Origin: Entomortierella parvispora
Lineage: Eukaryota > Mortierellomycota > Mortierellomycetes > Mortierellales > Mortierellaceae
Direction: 5' to 3'
Assembly: GCA_963573315.1 (NCBI GenBank)
Contig: OY752143.1
Location: forward strand, 1,984,001 to 2,048,000
DNA length: 64,000 nucleotides
A model generated the notes under the pieces. The model did no database searches and was not told the origin of the DNA. It was given only the letters and a program-made list of their open reading frames with translations. A program made the position numbers and the translations under genes. How positions within the stretch are numbered: the first letter of the stretch is position 1; each line of letters starts with the position of its first letter. Positions 45,353-57,297 of the stretch are shown one piece after another.

Positions 45353-47152
45353 ATGATTTCCCCTGCCAGCCTGCCTTCGCCCTCTGGCTACTCCTTCGGC
45401 TCCCATGGACCCATGACCCAGCTCGAGGACGAGCACCCTGACCAAGTCTCTCCCTCCCTGGCTGTCACCGCCTCCACATCCTCCTCGGCCTCCCCGTCTG
45501 CCATGGCAACCCAACTGCACCAACGGAACAACATCCGATTGTCCGCGACTAGCAACACCTCGGTCTCTTTGACTTCAACCTCTTCTTCTTCAATCTCACC
45601 TGTCGCCTGTTCGCCCTCGTCTTTGCCGTCTTCTGGGAACACCGGCAGTACTGGCACCGGTGCTTCCGTAGCCTCTCCCTCGACAACCTTTCAGAAATCC
45701 GCGCCAGCCTCGTTGTCCGTGGCCCTGTGCCGGTCCTTGGTGCTCAAGTACATTTACCTGACCTACTTGTTTTTGGTCCAACTCTTGACCTATCCCTCGG
45801 CTGCCTTCCAAAAGTTTATCCGCCAACGCAGTTTTTTTGGCGGCAACGGCAACGGCAACGGCAACGGCCGCCATTATAACAAGGGCGATCTATCCTCGAC
45901 CCATGCAAGTGCTGCTGGATCAGGAGCGGAAGCATTGGACACTATTACTAACAGCAACAGCGACAACACAACATCATCAACGTCAGCAACCGCGGGTGCG
46001 GGTGCGGGCGAAGCCGTGGTCATCGGCGCAGTCGCGGAAAAGTTTGTACAGCAGTATACCCTGAACAATCACCTTGGGCAATATAACAACACCAACAACA
46101 ACAACAACAATGAAAACAACAGCTCCTCGGTGCTTCGTCGATCCTCGAGGTTCAAATCTCGATCGGACTTGGAGGAAATTGCTCAAGCCTCTACACCAAC
46201 ACCCACGCGTTCGTCATCCTCGGCTCCGTCGTCTTCATCCTCAATACGGAACAGCCAGGGTCGATCGGCTGCTGGTTATGGAACCGATTCGATGGCAGAA
46301 GATGGCTCTGGAGATAACTCGACAACCCGTGGGAACAATGTTCGTTTACGTCAAAGAATGGGCCGACCCATGTCTGGACTGGGTACTCCTGGATCTCAGG
46401 GTCATGGTGGCATAGGTACAAGAAAAAAGACTCTGGTCCTGGATCTGGACGAGACTTTGATTCATTCAACATCTAGAGGATCTCGCTCTCAAGGATACAT
46501 GGTCGAAGTCTTGGTGGATCGTCATGCATGTCTTTACTACGTCTACAAGCGACCCCATGTCGACTACTTTCTGAAGAAGGTGAGCTTTGCTCTTCACTCA
46601 CTTACCGCCTATCTTTCTGTGACCCCCTTTCTCTCGGTATTTGATGCGGTCTTTGTTTCAAAATAGTCTAACCCGACTTGTATTTGGGTGCTCTAACATT
46701 AGGTTGCTGAATGGTACAAGCTTGTCATCTTTACGGCTTCCATGGCGGAGTATGCCGATCCAGTGATCGACTGGTTAGATCAGAACAAGACGCTCTTTGA
46801 TAAGCGATACTTTAGACAAGCATGCTTTCTCCGCAATGGAAGCTATCTCAAGGATCTGACTGTCATTGACCCTGATCTGTCTTCGGTCTGCCTTTTGGAT
46901 AACTCGCCTGTCTCCTATTCTTTGAACAAAGGTGAGTTAGTTTTGACAAGTCTGGGTGTGCTTCACACGCCAAAGAGAGTATTACTGACTTTTTCTTGTC
47001 ACAATGTCATGGTGGATGTAGAAAATGGTATTCCTATTGACAGCTGGATCGACGACCCCAATGATGAGGCTTTGTTAGACCTTTTACCGTTCTTGGACGC
47101 GTTGCGGTTCACAGAGGACGTGCGATCAGTGCTATCTCTTCGAACAGTTTAG
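45353..47152 (+). CDS. NEM1: Nem1-type (Dullard/CTDNEP1) protein phosphatase
   Basis: Catalytic subunit of the Nem1-Spo7 complex at the nuclear envelope/ER, which dephosphorylates and activates the phosphatidate phosphatase Pah1 and so sets the balance of membrane lipid and storage fat. Exons 45353-46579, 46703-46931 and 47022-47152, 528 residues. The long N-terminus is Ser/Thr/Asn-rich with homopolymer stretches. One hydrophobic segment ([18 protein letters not shown], near 45740-45795) is the membrane anchor. The HAD-type catalytic motif DLDET starts at residue 364, and [17 protein letters not shown] and LLDNSP follow in family order. The C-terminus ends in the [16 protein letters not shown] block. 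The extended low-complexity region is longer than in yeast. Confidence 0.92.
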
Positions 47153-47358
47153 AATCGTGGAGTCACCCTAAAGAAAAATAAAGCATTGAAACAAAAAGTG
47201 CTCTACCCGTTCCTCAACCTTGAACCTATTTCATTTATTGCAAACGATATGAAAAACTATGAGAACAGATATCAGTAATGGATGCTGCAAATTCCAGGTG
47301 GACCCCAAAAAGGTCATGGCAGCATATAAGACGTTTAATCGCGACTGGGACTGCGTCT

Positions 47359-48925
47359 TCAACGGCTGTTGCCGCGTGCCTCGTCGCTACGGGGGCCGCG
47401 AACGGGACTGCGGGAGTCGGACCGTTGACGATTAGGTCGCCATGCACGATCATTGTCCGTTCTGAAGCGGCGGTCAGGGCTGCGAGAGTGTGATCGCTTG
47501 CAATCCCGTGTTCTTGCACCTCTGCCTTCGTCATGGTTGGAGCGACGCTTGGGGCTTCGTGATCGACTACGTGAGCGTGTACGGCCCTGCCATCTGTCAT
47601 GATAAAAACGCGAACCTAGGGACCATCGGCGGCGATTATAGTCGCGAGGTGGGTGAAAACGGCTGTGCTCGCGAAAACCCACAAATTTTCGATACTTGTC
47701 CCAATCCAGGTCGCGGGATGGATCCATCTACATGATTTGGAGATTCATAGTGTTAATTCAACCGGTGCGTTTGGCCTTCAAAGGAAAACAACATGATACC
47801 TCTCGGACGGCCAAAGGTTTGCCCCGCAGGGTCTCGCCCGCCAATGTTAGCACAGCCATGTGGGCGTCCAGCGGGGTAGCAAAGTCGGCCATTCTGTTAT
47901 TTTTTTTCAGGCATGTTAGCAAATAGGAATGCAAAAAAAGCGCGCTAGTTATACGCGCAAAAAGGGGAAAGTTGGTCATTTTCTTGCGCCAAGTTGTATT
48001 TCATAAATCGTACCCTTGGCCATCGCCGTTGACATCTGCGTGGAGAACTTGCCCAGCCCTCCTCATAAAGTCCTTGAGTTCCTGGTAACAAGCCCAAAGT
48101 ATTCACAGAATTAGCGACAAGTTCAAGAACGAAAAAGAGATGATAAAAACCAGAGAAAAGCATTCCGAAAGGGTTAAGAGGCTGAGACGCTGAATAGAAA
48201 AGATCCACCCTGGAGTGTGGCCAACTGTCAGACAAAATCCTCCAGACGGCGGAACCTTCAGGGCACAGACCACGTCTGCGGACAAGAGATGGGACCGCGT
48301 CAATCCATCCAGTGCAGTAGGGAGGTGAAATCGCCTTTGAGGGAGGGCTCTTAATACTAACAATCTTCAAAAAAAAAAAACACAAACGCAAGCAATGAGT
48401 AGATCTGATCCTTACCTGCCATGAGACGTCGTAGTTCAGGTTTTCAATCATGACTCGATGGCGTTTCTCAGACTCTGCAGATCTAGTTTTTTGACTTTCA
48501 ACTCCAGTTAGAAGCGAACAAGATACTTTTTAGGTTCCTTCTTGCAGTCATTTGGAATTCCTTACCCTTTGGCCCTTTGAAGATGGACTCGAGCAAACTC
48601 GACGAGTAACCTTTGTGTGACGAATGAAATTGCATCGTGAGCAAAAATGCACAGCAATAATGAAACTATAAAAGTGGTGAAGGCATGAAGTCATGAATGC
48701 GTGAATGGGTGAATGCTTGAATGAATAAACATACCTGTCCCCCTTGAAGCGTAATCCATTCAAGTCGCGGATTGCCTTTCGAGCTTTCTTGTCGTCAGAG
48801 AGCTCAACAAAGCCAAAGCTTCTCTTGAGAGTGATATCGAGCAGGTTTCCATAGGGCTTGAAAAGTGTTTCAACGTCCTCTCGTAGCACATCGTACCGAA
48901 GGTTTCCCAAGAAAAGACGCGACAT
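47359..48925 (-). CDS. SR-type RNA-binding protein (two RRMs plus RS tail)
   Basis: Splicing or mRNA-maturation factor of the SRSF/S. pombe Srp2 type. Exons 48925-48735, 48610-48566, 48482-48416, 48081-48014, 47893-47800 and 47727-47359, 277 residues, all phases consistent. RRM1 starts RLFLGNLRYDV with RNP1-like FGFVEL. RRM2 starts HRVMIENLNYDVSW, is spread over three small exons and is followed by GKPLAVRE. The tail carries RS and SR dipeptides (RTRSRSRSRSPKRR; RSHSRSPDRR; RSDSRSPVRG) that SRPK-type kinases would phosphorylate. Six short exons for a 277-residue protein is intron-dense, in keeping with splicing-factor genes that autoregulate by alternative splicing (inference). Convergent with NEM1. 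Confidence 0.9.
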
Positions 48926-49327
48926 GACCTTTGTTGACCTTATTTTCTTGTGTCTTGTTTGCAGAGGAAGACGTTGGTATGCTATTTTCGCTAAAGGGGT
49001 GCCCTTGTTAGTCCAGAGCAGAGAAGAGAAAAAGCATAGATGAGAAAGATTTTGTCTTTTTATACTTTTTTTTTCCTGAAAAGGTGGCAACGCTTGAACA
49101 TCGCTCAGTTGACGGATGACAATTGACCTTGACTGTTGACAGATTGACGTTGACTGTTAACTGATTGACGCGACAAATGCGACGTTTTTTTTTTTTATTC
49201 TTGTGGCTGGAGGAAATTGAACTAGACACTACCAAAGAACAGGAATTGAATTTGAATGCATCGAGGGCAATGGGAACTATGAAAACTGATGGACCCATAG
49301 TTTTTGTGGTGCGAGCGAACCCCACGC
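48926..49327. other. Intergenic between SR gene promoter and secreted repeat protein 3' end
   Basis: About 400 bases. Contains the SR gene leader and an imperfect direct repeat around 49125-49170 (TTGACTGTTGACAGATTGACGTTGACTGTTAACTGATTGACG-like phrasing). No gene. Confidence 0.5.
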
Positions 49328-50527
49328 CTAAGCGCAAGCATTCTGCTGGTCCTGCTGACCCTGGCAAGAGGAGTCGTAAGGCGTGCCCTGCTGTCCCTGG
49401 TAGGAAGAGACGTAAGGCGAGCCCTGCTGTCCCTGGTAGGAAGAGGATGAGGCATCTTGCTGGCCCTGGGAGGAAGAGTACGAGTTGTACGAGGGAGATG
49501 AAGAAGGAGAGCCGGACATGTAAGTAATGTCGGACTGATCGCAGGGCTCTGCATTGATGATGAGCGGCAGGGACTGGATCGAGGGCTGGAAGGTGGTCAA
49601 GGGAGTGACCAGGACATTGGGGTTGATCTGGACCTGGGATCCGAGCTGAACGCTGGACTGGGGAAGGGACTGATCCTGCTCGTCTGAAGCCTCGATCGAG
49701 GTCGCGAGCTGGTTGACCGTGGGCTGGTAAGTGGTCTGGGGGAAGACGTGGGTGGTCGGCTGGATGGCAACGTTCGATCCCAGGTTCACGGTTTGCTGGG
49801 GAAGAGAGCTTGACTGGGCAGCACTCGCCTGAATGTCGGCACTCAAGGACTGGACATGAGGCTTGTAAGTTGTCGCAGGGAAGACCTGGTTACTAGGCTG
49901 GGCAATGACCCGCGAGCCCATGTCAACGTTCTGGGATGGGATGGAGGTGTCGCAGCCTTCATCGCCAGCGTTGCAGTTCGAGGACTGAAACTGACTGAAG
50001 AGCAAGTTTCCAGAGTTTCCAGAGTTTCCAGAGTAGTCAGAGCTGTCGGTGCTGTCAGAGCTGTCAGAGCTGTCAGAACTGTCTTGCTGGCTACGCTTGA
50101 AAAGACCACCGCGTCGACTGGCAAAACGCGATCCAAAGTTTCCGAGGGAGGAAGGGTAAAGACCACTGCTGAGACCGTATCCAGAGCCGTAGCCAGAGCC
50201 ATAGCCAGATCCGTATCCGGAACCATACATTCCGTTGTAGTAGTTGGAGCCATACCCACTTCCGAGGCTCGAGTAACCGTTAGAATATTCGTCCGACAGA
50301 TCATCCGAGTCGCATTCGGACTGGACGACTGGGGCAAAGGCCTGAACGAATGGCTGATAGCGGGTGATGGGAGTGACATTGGTAACTGGGGCAATGGTGG
50401 TGGTCGAGCCCAAATTCACATTGCCAGAGCTGGCGGACTGGTTGCAAGCATCCCCTTCGCAGCGAGCGACCAAAGGGGCGGCTTGAGCAGAGGCAACCAA
50501 GGCAATGACAACGGCAATCTTGTACAT
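49328..50527 (-). CDS. Secreted repeat protein, probably cell-wall associated
   Basis: Unrecognised. A single frame of 399 residues with a clear signal peptide (MYKIAVVIALVASAQA, then APLVAR). The body carries four copies of a 33-residue motif at residues 37-69, 201-233, 247-279 and 293-325, with pattern V-x-[LM]-G-S ... P ... V-x-P-x-T-x-[YF]-x-P-x-[VI]-[QN]. The last three are spaced exactly 46 residues apart. Copies 1 and 2 are separated by a 130-residue insert with a Gly-Tyr-Ser run (GSGYGSGYG), dibasic sites (SRRGG, FKRS) that a Kex2-type protease could cut, and a Ser/Asp run. The C-terminus has SSYQGQQG repeats and ends without a hydrophobic anchor. Paired cysteines at both ends suggest disulfides. 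Likely a structural wall or hyphal surface protein (inference). Confidence 0.8.
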   Translation of the reverse strand: MYKIAVVIALVASAQAAPLVARCEGDACNQSASSGNVNLGSTTTIAPVTNVTPITRYQPFVQAFAPVVQSECDSDDLSDEYSNGYSSLGSGYGSNYYNGMYGSGYGSGYGSGYGSGYGLSSGLYPSSLGNFGSRFASRRGGLFKRSQQDSSDSSDSSDSTDSSDYSGNSGNSGNLLFSQFQSSNCNAGDEGCDTSIPSQNVDMGSRVIAQPSNQVFPATTYKPHVQSLSADIQASAAQSSSLPQQTVNLGSNVAIQPTTHVFPQTTYQPTVNQLATSIEASDEQDQSLPQSSVQLGSQVQINPNVLVTPLTTFQPSIQSLPLIINAEPCDQSDITYMSGSPSSSPSYNSYSSSQGQQDASSSSYQGQQGSPYVSSYQGQQGTPYDSSCQGQQDQQNACA

Positions 50528-52752
50528 GATGAATGAAAGTGTATCGGAAGAATGAGGCTTCTTTACGTGTGGATGAAGTTTTGTTGCTGCTGGTGCTGCT
50601 ATTGATGTTGGAGGCAGGGTTGGTGTTGGATCGATGAGGACTTTTGGTCTGGCGAATGTCCTTTTATAAGAATCGGCTTCCTTACGAACAGCGATCCCTG
50701 GCAGCGACACAAAGGGTGAGCTCGGAGTTCCATGCCATCAACTACTGTCTTTGCAATCAGAGGGTCCATTATCTCCGAACACGAACGCTGAGGGTAGGAG
50801 CCGGAGGAAGAACTCACCTAATGATGCATCGGTGAGTGATCAGTCCCGGGGGGACGACCTGCTGCTGCAAGAAAGAGGAAAGATACGCGTCCGAGGCAGA
50901 AGCAAGGAGAAGGGAAGAGTGGGATATGGGCAGTACGTGTTGTTTTTCGAGACGGCGGCGTGCCAACGCGTCCTTCAAAGAAAAAGAGGGTGCATCAGGG
51001 ATGGAGGCGAGACAGGAGGGACTGTCTGAGTGGAGATTCAAGTGGCCTCTGCTCTGCGCTCAGAGAAGGAGGGCACTCACACACACACTCTCATTGCACC
51101 CACTCCTCCTCCTTCTCTCTCGCCATCCCCCTTTGCCTGTCCACGCCAGCAAGTCAGTGGTCATTCATCCCGCGCGTCCCCATCTCTGTCCATCGTTCCT
51201 GATTAGCAAAAGGTAGAGAAGCACTGATCACCTCCCTCTGTTTGATCGAGACGGCTCATCCGGTCCACGGGATCTGATCAGTCCAGAACGCGAGTCTTGT
51301 TTTGTCAGTGTGTTTGTCCTTTTCCTTGCCCTTGCTGAAGCAATGGGTACTGTTTGGGGAGAGTGCTTTCCCCCTTCCAATACCCTGCGCCTTTGTACCT
51401 GGGCCACGGCCCTATTAACAGTTGTTGCTGGCACGCAAATTATCCGACCACAAGTGGAGAAGCAATTGTTGTCTGCTCTACCAATGTCTATTCTTTTCTA
51501 AGAGGTGCAGTGAGGAGGTCTTTTTTGTAACAGTGTGGTTGTCGGCCAACCAGCCAAATGCTTCAGATGTTGGCCGCCAGAGAGAAGAGAGAGAGAGAGA
51601 GAGGCACCCTGGAGCAGGCCAATACCAATACTCGCCCGTTGTTTGCTCCCTCGACAGCCATCCATCGCTCAGCGCGGTGGAAGAGCGTGGAAATATCAAG
51701 AAACAAAGAGCAAGAGCATGCACCACGGGGAGGGGGAGGAGGAGGAGGAGACGCACCAGCCTTGAACGGATGCAGGCATTGACTGAAAGAGGGCAATGAC
51801 GATGACGATTGGGCCATGGCAATAGCGATGGATGCAGCAGGCACTCACTCTGCACTTGACTCTTTGCTGCACTCGGACTGGCTGAAGGAAGGAAGAGGGC
51901 AGGCCAGCCCCGTAGGTGTCGTGGCGGCACACACTGCACACCTCACACACACACACATACACACACAGACAGACCACCACAACAAGCCCGTCGGCCATTC
52001 ACTCCCTCATCCCTGAACCCTCTCCACTCCTCCTCTGTCTGCATCTCTTTCTGCTTCAAATCCCCTTTGCGTCAAGGACGAGATCGATCCCGCCCCTCCC
52101 ATTGGATGTCCTCCCGCCAAGCTCAATCCCTGCCCCCTTCTCCTCCTCCTCCATTGCTGCCCACCTTCTCCCGATAACGCCTGTTGATCCCCCCACTCAC
52201 ACACCTCTGATATTTGTCCTCTCCCTCCCCTCGCGCAGCGTCCGGCCTCCAATCCATCCCACCCTTCAAGCCAAGCCTTCCTCCTTGCCAAGCATCCCTG
52301 GCGATCAAAAGAACCGCATATAGATCGATTCTCCGGTGCCACCTTGGTTGCGATTCCTAGGATCCTTTGCTCAAAATCGAAACGTCAAGTTATCTGGCCC
52401 GCTTCCCAGTATCTGCCTTCATCAGTTCATTTTTTTCCGAGAAAACAAAACGCACCTTTTCCTTTTCTCTTTACTTCCCCCCTTCACTCTTCCTTTGCCG
52501 TCCCCCGTGTCTCCTTCTCTGCCACCACTCTGTTCTTTATCGTTCAGTCTGCCAGACAACTCCACATAACCCTCCTCTCCATCAAAGATTCCGAGCTCAA
52601 CATCGGACCGCTCCCTGGAGACCTCAAGGCATCGTCGTCCTCCTTTGGACAAGACCCGTGGTCAACCTCACAGAAGCCTCTCCCCAGCGTCATTACCCGA
52701 AAGGGAACCTGCCTCTAAACTGTCAGAGGTTCATGAAAGAGGTGCCGCGGTC
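50528..52752. other. Long divergent region, secreted protein / bromodomain-kinase gene
   Basis: 2.2 kb without a supported gene. Purine-rich (GA) run at 51583-51603, (CA)n at about 51941-51966 and a long CT-rich leader at 52010-52600 before the bromodomain gene, which may also hold a 5' UTR intron. Frames present (for example 51478-51939 minus) are low-complexity shadows. Confidence 0.55.
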
Positions 52753-53106
52753 ATGTCGCCGGTAGCCCCAGCGCGAGGAAGCCAGTTGGCCATCATCCAA
52801 GCCATTAATGATCGCAGAAGAGCGGAACGATCCCAGATGATGATGTCAAAGGGCTCCGCAGGAAACGCTCCGCCTCCTCCAACAGCTGGATGGGTCAATG
52901 GTCGTCCAACGTTCGGATCGAAAGGACCATTGACAATTTCACCCAGCTTTGCTAGTGGTATGCGACAGGCAATAGCGAATGGTTTGAGCGGTAAGTATCT
53001 TTTCTGTAGAAGATGATGATCCTGTTTGGCCTGACTGACTTAAATGATGATCTTTTCATTTCCTCCTCGTCTGATCCCCACGCAGCGGCTACAACTGTGA
53101 TAGCCA

Positions 53107-53141
<35 letters not shown>

Positions 53142-56100
53142 CCTTCAGCTGGAATGTCTTCTGGGACAATAGTGTCGTCTGCACCGGTACATCCTCACTC
53201 TAGCGAATCTTTCCCATCATCCAACCGCAACAACGACCTCACAGGGCTGAAGATTAGAATTCCCAGAGACCTGCCCAATCTACCAGATGCCTTCCGGAGG
53301 CGTGGCGCCATTCGTTCTCAGCCATCTTCCTTGTCTTTGTCCGCTTCGCCAGCGTCGATCTTGACGCCACACCCCTCAGCTCAGGATACAGCTTTGCCAT
53401 ATGCTAGTCCGGGCACAATTAAGAGGACTTACAGCACAATGTTGCTCGAAGATCACCAGTTGGACCTTGGCAATCATCCCCTGCGTGGTAAATACAAAAA
53501 CGCAGCAGAAAATGTGCGTTGAAGGACGAGTTTAGCGGCACAACAGCACTGACACCAGTTTTCTTTTCTCATCATGCGTTGATAGATTCTGCGCAGGACA
53601 CCGACAAGCGTCAAAAGGTCGCTAGTATCCCGAGCTCATTGACTCCTCTGCCACCTCAGTTGGCCAATGCAAAGAATCTCGCGATCCGCACGGCCCGCCT
53701 GCCTCCAAATGCTGCCCCCAGAAATAGCTCCCTCTCGAGTCTGATCTCAAGTCAACCATCGTCCAGGGTGCACTCTAACGTTCAACGTCACCGAAGCAAC
53801 TCTAGCTCAAAGTCGGCATCCCCTAATGGAACCCCTGTCCGGATTCCTTCACCCAGCATCGCATCTTCAGACACAGCTATTGTGGTACCAACACTTCCAC
53901 AACAACAACAACAACAACAACAGCAACAGCAACAACAACAGCAGCAGCAGCAGCAACAGCAACAGTCCGTCACGGAACAGAAGGCGATGCCACTGGCAAC
54001 AGCATCGCATTCCCATGGCACGAGATCCAATGAAGGTGCGGTTCAGGCGACCTCTAGCACCACCGATGCGGATGAAGCGATGTCTTCTGCTGTATCTTCG
54101 AGCACCCCACCAACAGACAAAGACCTTCAGAACTTGAAGCCAATTGAGTTGGTTCGAGTAGGAATGAACATTCTCGACGTGCTTGTTTGCAATACGTTTT
54201 GCAAGGGCTTCATCAATCAAGTCCCGCTTTCGGTCTCCAACTATTATGTGGTCATCAAGAAACCAATGGACTTGACAACGATTGAGAAGAAACTCTGGAG
54301 ATCTCTGGAGCTGGGCGATGGCAACGGATTTGTAAAGACAGCATCGGACGATAGTTTAGAGGGATATACGTGTTTGGAAGATCTGGAGAAGGATCTGAGA
54401 AGAATCTTTCAAAACGCCACCTATTTCAACTCCCCCAGCCACCCTATCTACAAGGAGGCGCACTCCTATCAGAGCCAGTACCTTGGTCTGCTTACAAGCT
54501 ATCGCCAAGGGTAAGAAATGGACGACATTCTTAATGCAATTTATTTACTTTGTTGAACAATGGACGGAATACTGACAAAATGATCTCTATGTCTTGATCG
54601 ACATTAGGCAGCTGCAGCTGAACGCGCCGATTCCTCATGAGTCGTTCAGACCAGAGATGATCTCGCTCTCTGAACCTGGGTAAGGAGACACAGAAATGTT
54701 ACAAAAGGCACATGAGGTGTTGGGACAAAAACACTGACGTTTTATTTATCTATTTTATTTTCACTCGCCCTGCCATGCTAGTCCCTTGTACCTTTTCCGT
54801 GCTCATACCCTTCGCGAAATGGAGCGCAAGATGACTGATATATCGACCGACCTGTTCTCGACCCTGCACCAGCCTCTATTTGACGCATCCACAGAGCTTG
54901 GGCAAATCTCACCGGAGAAACCTCGGTTCGTGAGAATGTATATCAACAAAAACCGCAGTGTGTTAGCCAAGTGTCGCGACGAGCAGTTTGCTAGGGTGGC
55001 CATCCTCACAGACCTCCAGATCGGAAAGCCCTATATGAGTTCAACTCTTTCTGACTCGGCCAGCCCCAATAGTACAAAAGCTGGGAAGGACAATGGCAAT
55101 GGATCCGTTAGCATGGTGAACGTGTCTTGTCGAGTCTTGATAGGCAAGCCTATTGGTGAGAGACATGACATGGTTACAGTTGGCGACCTGGACTGCCCGA
55201 ACGCATGGATTACGGTGGCCTGTGTCAAGGCGATGGAATTGGATGTGGAGGTCCCAACCAAATTTGAGAAGGGAACCTTGTCCAAGATGAGACATGAGTT
55301 GGTGCCTTATGCTTTGGATTCAAAGATTAGTCCCGAACACCAGCGCGCTTTTGCGGATGCTCTTGGATTGTTGTTGCCAACTTCCACCAGGGCTGGCCAG
55401 GTGCACGGCTTTATCGGACAGCGGTCTGCGATCCCTGCAATGGCCCCTCCGGCGACTTCGATTGCTGTAGCTGCCAAGCCCAGCAGTCCCAAAGGTCTGG
55501 GAATATCCACACCCTCGAGCGTTCCATCAGCGGAATCTTCGCCCGCATCCGTCAAGCCCGAGCCAAACGATGCCAAGGACGCCAAGCAACCTCCTTTACT
55601 GACGGTTCACGATCATGGAACTAAAGGACGGTTAATGATCACCATCAGGTCCTCGCCTCGAAAACCCAGCGTCCGCCTTATGTCTACTCATGTCTATGCA
55701 GCTTCGACACCCGCTACGCCACTCCTCTCTGGAACGGCACATACCCTTTCTAGTCAAGTTCCATCTACTCCAAACGAAGGCGAGTCTCTTTCCGCGCCGG
55801 ATCGCTTGCTGCTAAACGAACAGATTACAAAACGAGGCAACAAGATGCTTGGGGACTTGAAGGTGATGGCACGCCAAAAGAGAGTTCCTTATACACTTTG
55901 GGATGACATCGAGCCGACCCTGACGGTGGATTCAGCCCACGGGCTATTCAAACGAATTTTCCATGTCAAGGGCGACGATGGGGTGGTGGTCCAGAATTTC
56001 AAAGAGATGGATGCCGAGTCGTTTGAACAGCGGGTCCGAGAGGTTGCTTGTCTTTTGGAACTTAAAGGTCTTGAAGGTGTGGGTCAGATCCAGTCTGTCA

Positions 56101-56981
56101 TTGATAACGATGAGAAGCATCTTGTTGGACTTTCGATGACAAAGTAAGTCGCGTTTTACTCTCTGTTGTCTCTTTTTATTTTTGAATAATCGATATCGTT
56201 GCAAAAAGATATTAACATCTGACATCTGCTTCGCTTTAGGTATTCTTACACACTAAAGCAGTACGCCACCAACGCAAGAAAACACCCAACTCCTTGCCAA
56301 AAGCTCAGTCTCATCCAAGACATGGTATCAGCCATGTGTGATATCCATGAGGCGGGGCTGGCTCATCGAGATCTGAGTGAGGTCAATATCATGGTGGATG
56401 AAGATCCAAAACAGCGACTTGACGACAACTCGCCTCGACCCCATGTCAAGGTTATTGATTTTGGCAAGTCTGTATTTGTCCGCCGGCGCGAGGTTGAGCG
56501 CTGGAGCATGCAGGAAAAGGTTTCGGAAGAGGAGCTGGCACTCTTGCCGCTAGTTGTGCTTCCACCAGACCACGGTTACAAGCTGTACCGATCCATCTTG
56601 ACATTGCCCAAAACCAAACAAGACCATACACCGTTGCCCCCTGTAGATCCTCGATCTGAGGATGTTTATTCGCTCGGGGTCTTAATCTGGAGGACATTTA
56701 GTGGCAAATCGCCGTGGAACGGTGCGATCGAAGACGATCTCAAGACGATCCGGTACTTGGTCGCTACGGATTCACAGATCCGATTCCAGCTTGAGCGCGA
56801 GGTGGCGGGCGCCATGTCACGAGCATTGCTTCTACGCTGTTTGACGGCCCAGGCAGAAACGCGATCCACAGCGAGACAATTGAAGGAATGGCTGGCCCAG
56901 CCTCAAATCAGCTCGGAGCTCTTGAAGGAGTTTGAGGCTTTAGGCGGAGGTCGCAAAAAGGTTCGTAAGAACTTGGATTAG
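52753..56981 (+). CDS. Bromodomain protein with a C-terminal protein-kinase-like domain
   Basis: Exons 52753-52990, 53086-53487, 53586-54510, 54608-54679, 54782-56143 and 56240-56981 join in phase to 1246 residues. The N-terminal 390 residues are disordered, with a poly-Ser run and a 22-Gln run (residues 319-340). The bromodomain spans about 400-520: PLSVSNYYVVIKKPMDLTTI and the acetyl-lysine-binding Asn in NATYFN near 495. A middle region contains a conserved-looking globular part (VRMYINKNRSVLAKCRD). The C-terminal 350 residues resemble a protein kinase: catalytic loop HRDLSEVN (1042-1049), DFG at 1073-1075, EDVYSLGVLIW for the F helix, and a C-lobe to the end. The loop keeps HRD and the metal-binding Asn, but has Ser-Glu where Lys-Pro is common; no clear glycine loop was seen. 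An alternative start at 52645 adds 36 residues. Confidence 0.85.
53900..53965 (+). repeat. CAA/CAG tract coding 22 glutamines
   Basis: In-frame polyglutamine run inside the disordered part of the bromodomain protein. CAA-rich at the left, CAG-rich at the right. Likely length-variable. Confidence 0.95.
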
Positions 56982-57297
56982 AGAGGTCGGGATGATGTCT
57001 CCCTTGGATGCTTTCCCCCCACTGATGCAAACCACCCACTATCACCTGTCGCCACAACCACTACAACTATTATGTCTACTTTACTGTTACAACTACACTA
57101 CACTACTACCCATTCTTTTTTTTTGTTATTTTTTCTCAGTTGTCATTCTCTATAAACACACACAGATAGCATGGGACAGAAGTCTTGGTTATATTGTAAA
57201 CTTATCGTACAATTAGGGCACTGAAAAAGGTATGAAGGATGTAAGGGCCACCAAAAAAAAAAAGAGGGCGATTACAAAAAGAGGTCGAGTTTTTTTT
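56982..57297. other. Convergent 3' region
   Basis: 316 bases between two stop codons facing each other; T-rich with several homopolymer runs. No gene. Confidence 0.5.

Noticed and set aside
49856-50536. 226-codon open frame on the plus strand with Val-Arg-Ala repeats
   Set aside because: Mirror of the Ser/Asp and Gly/Tyr repeats of the secreted protein on the minus strand.
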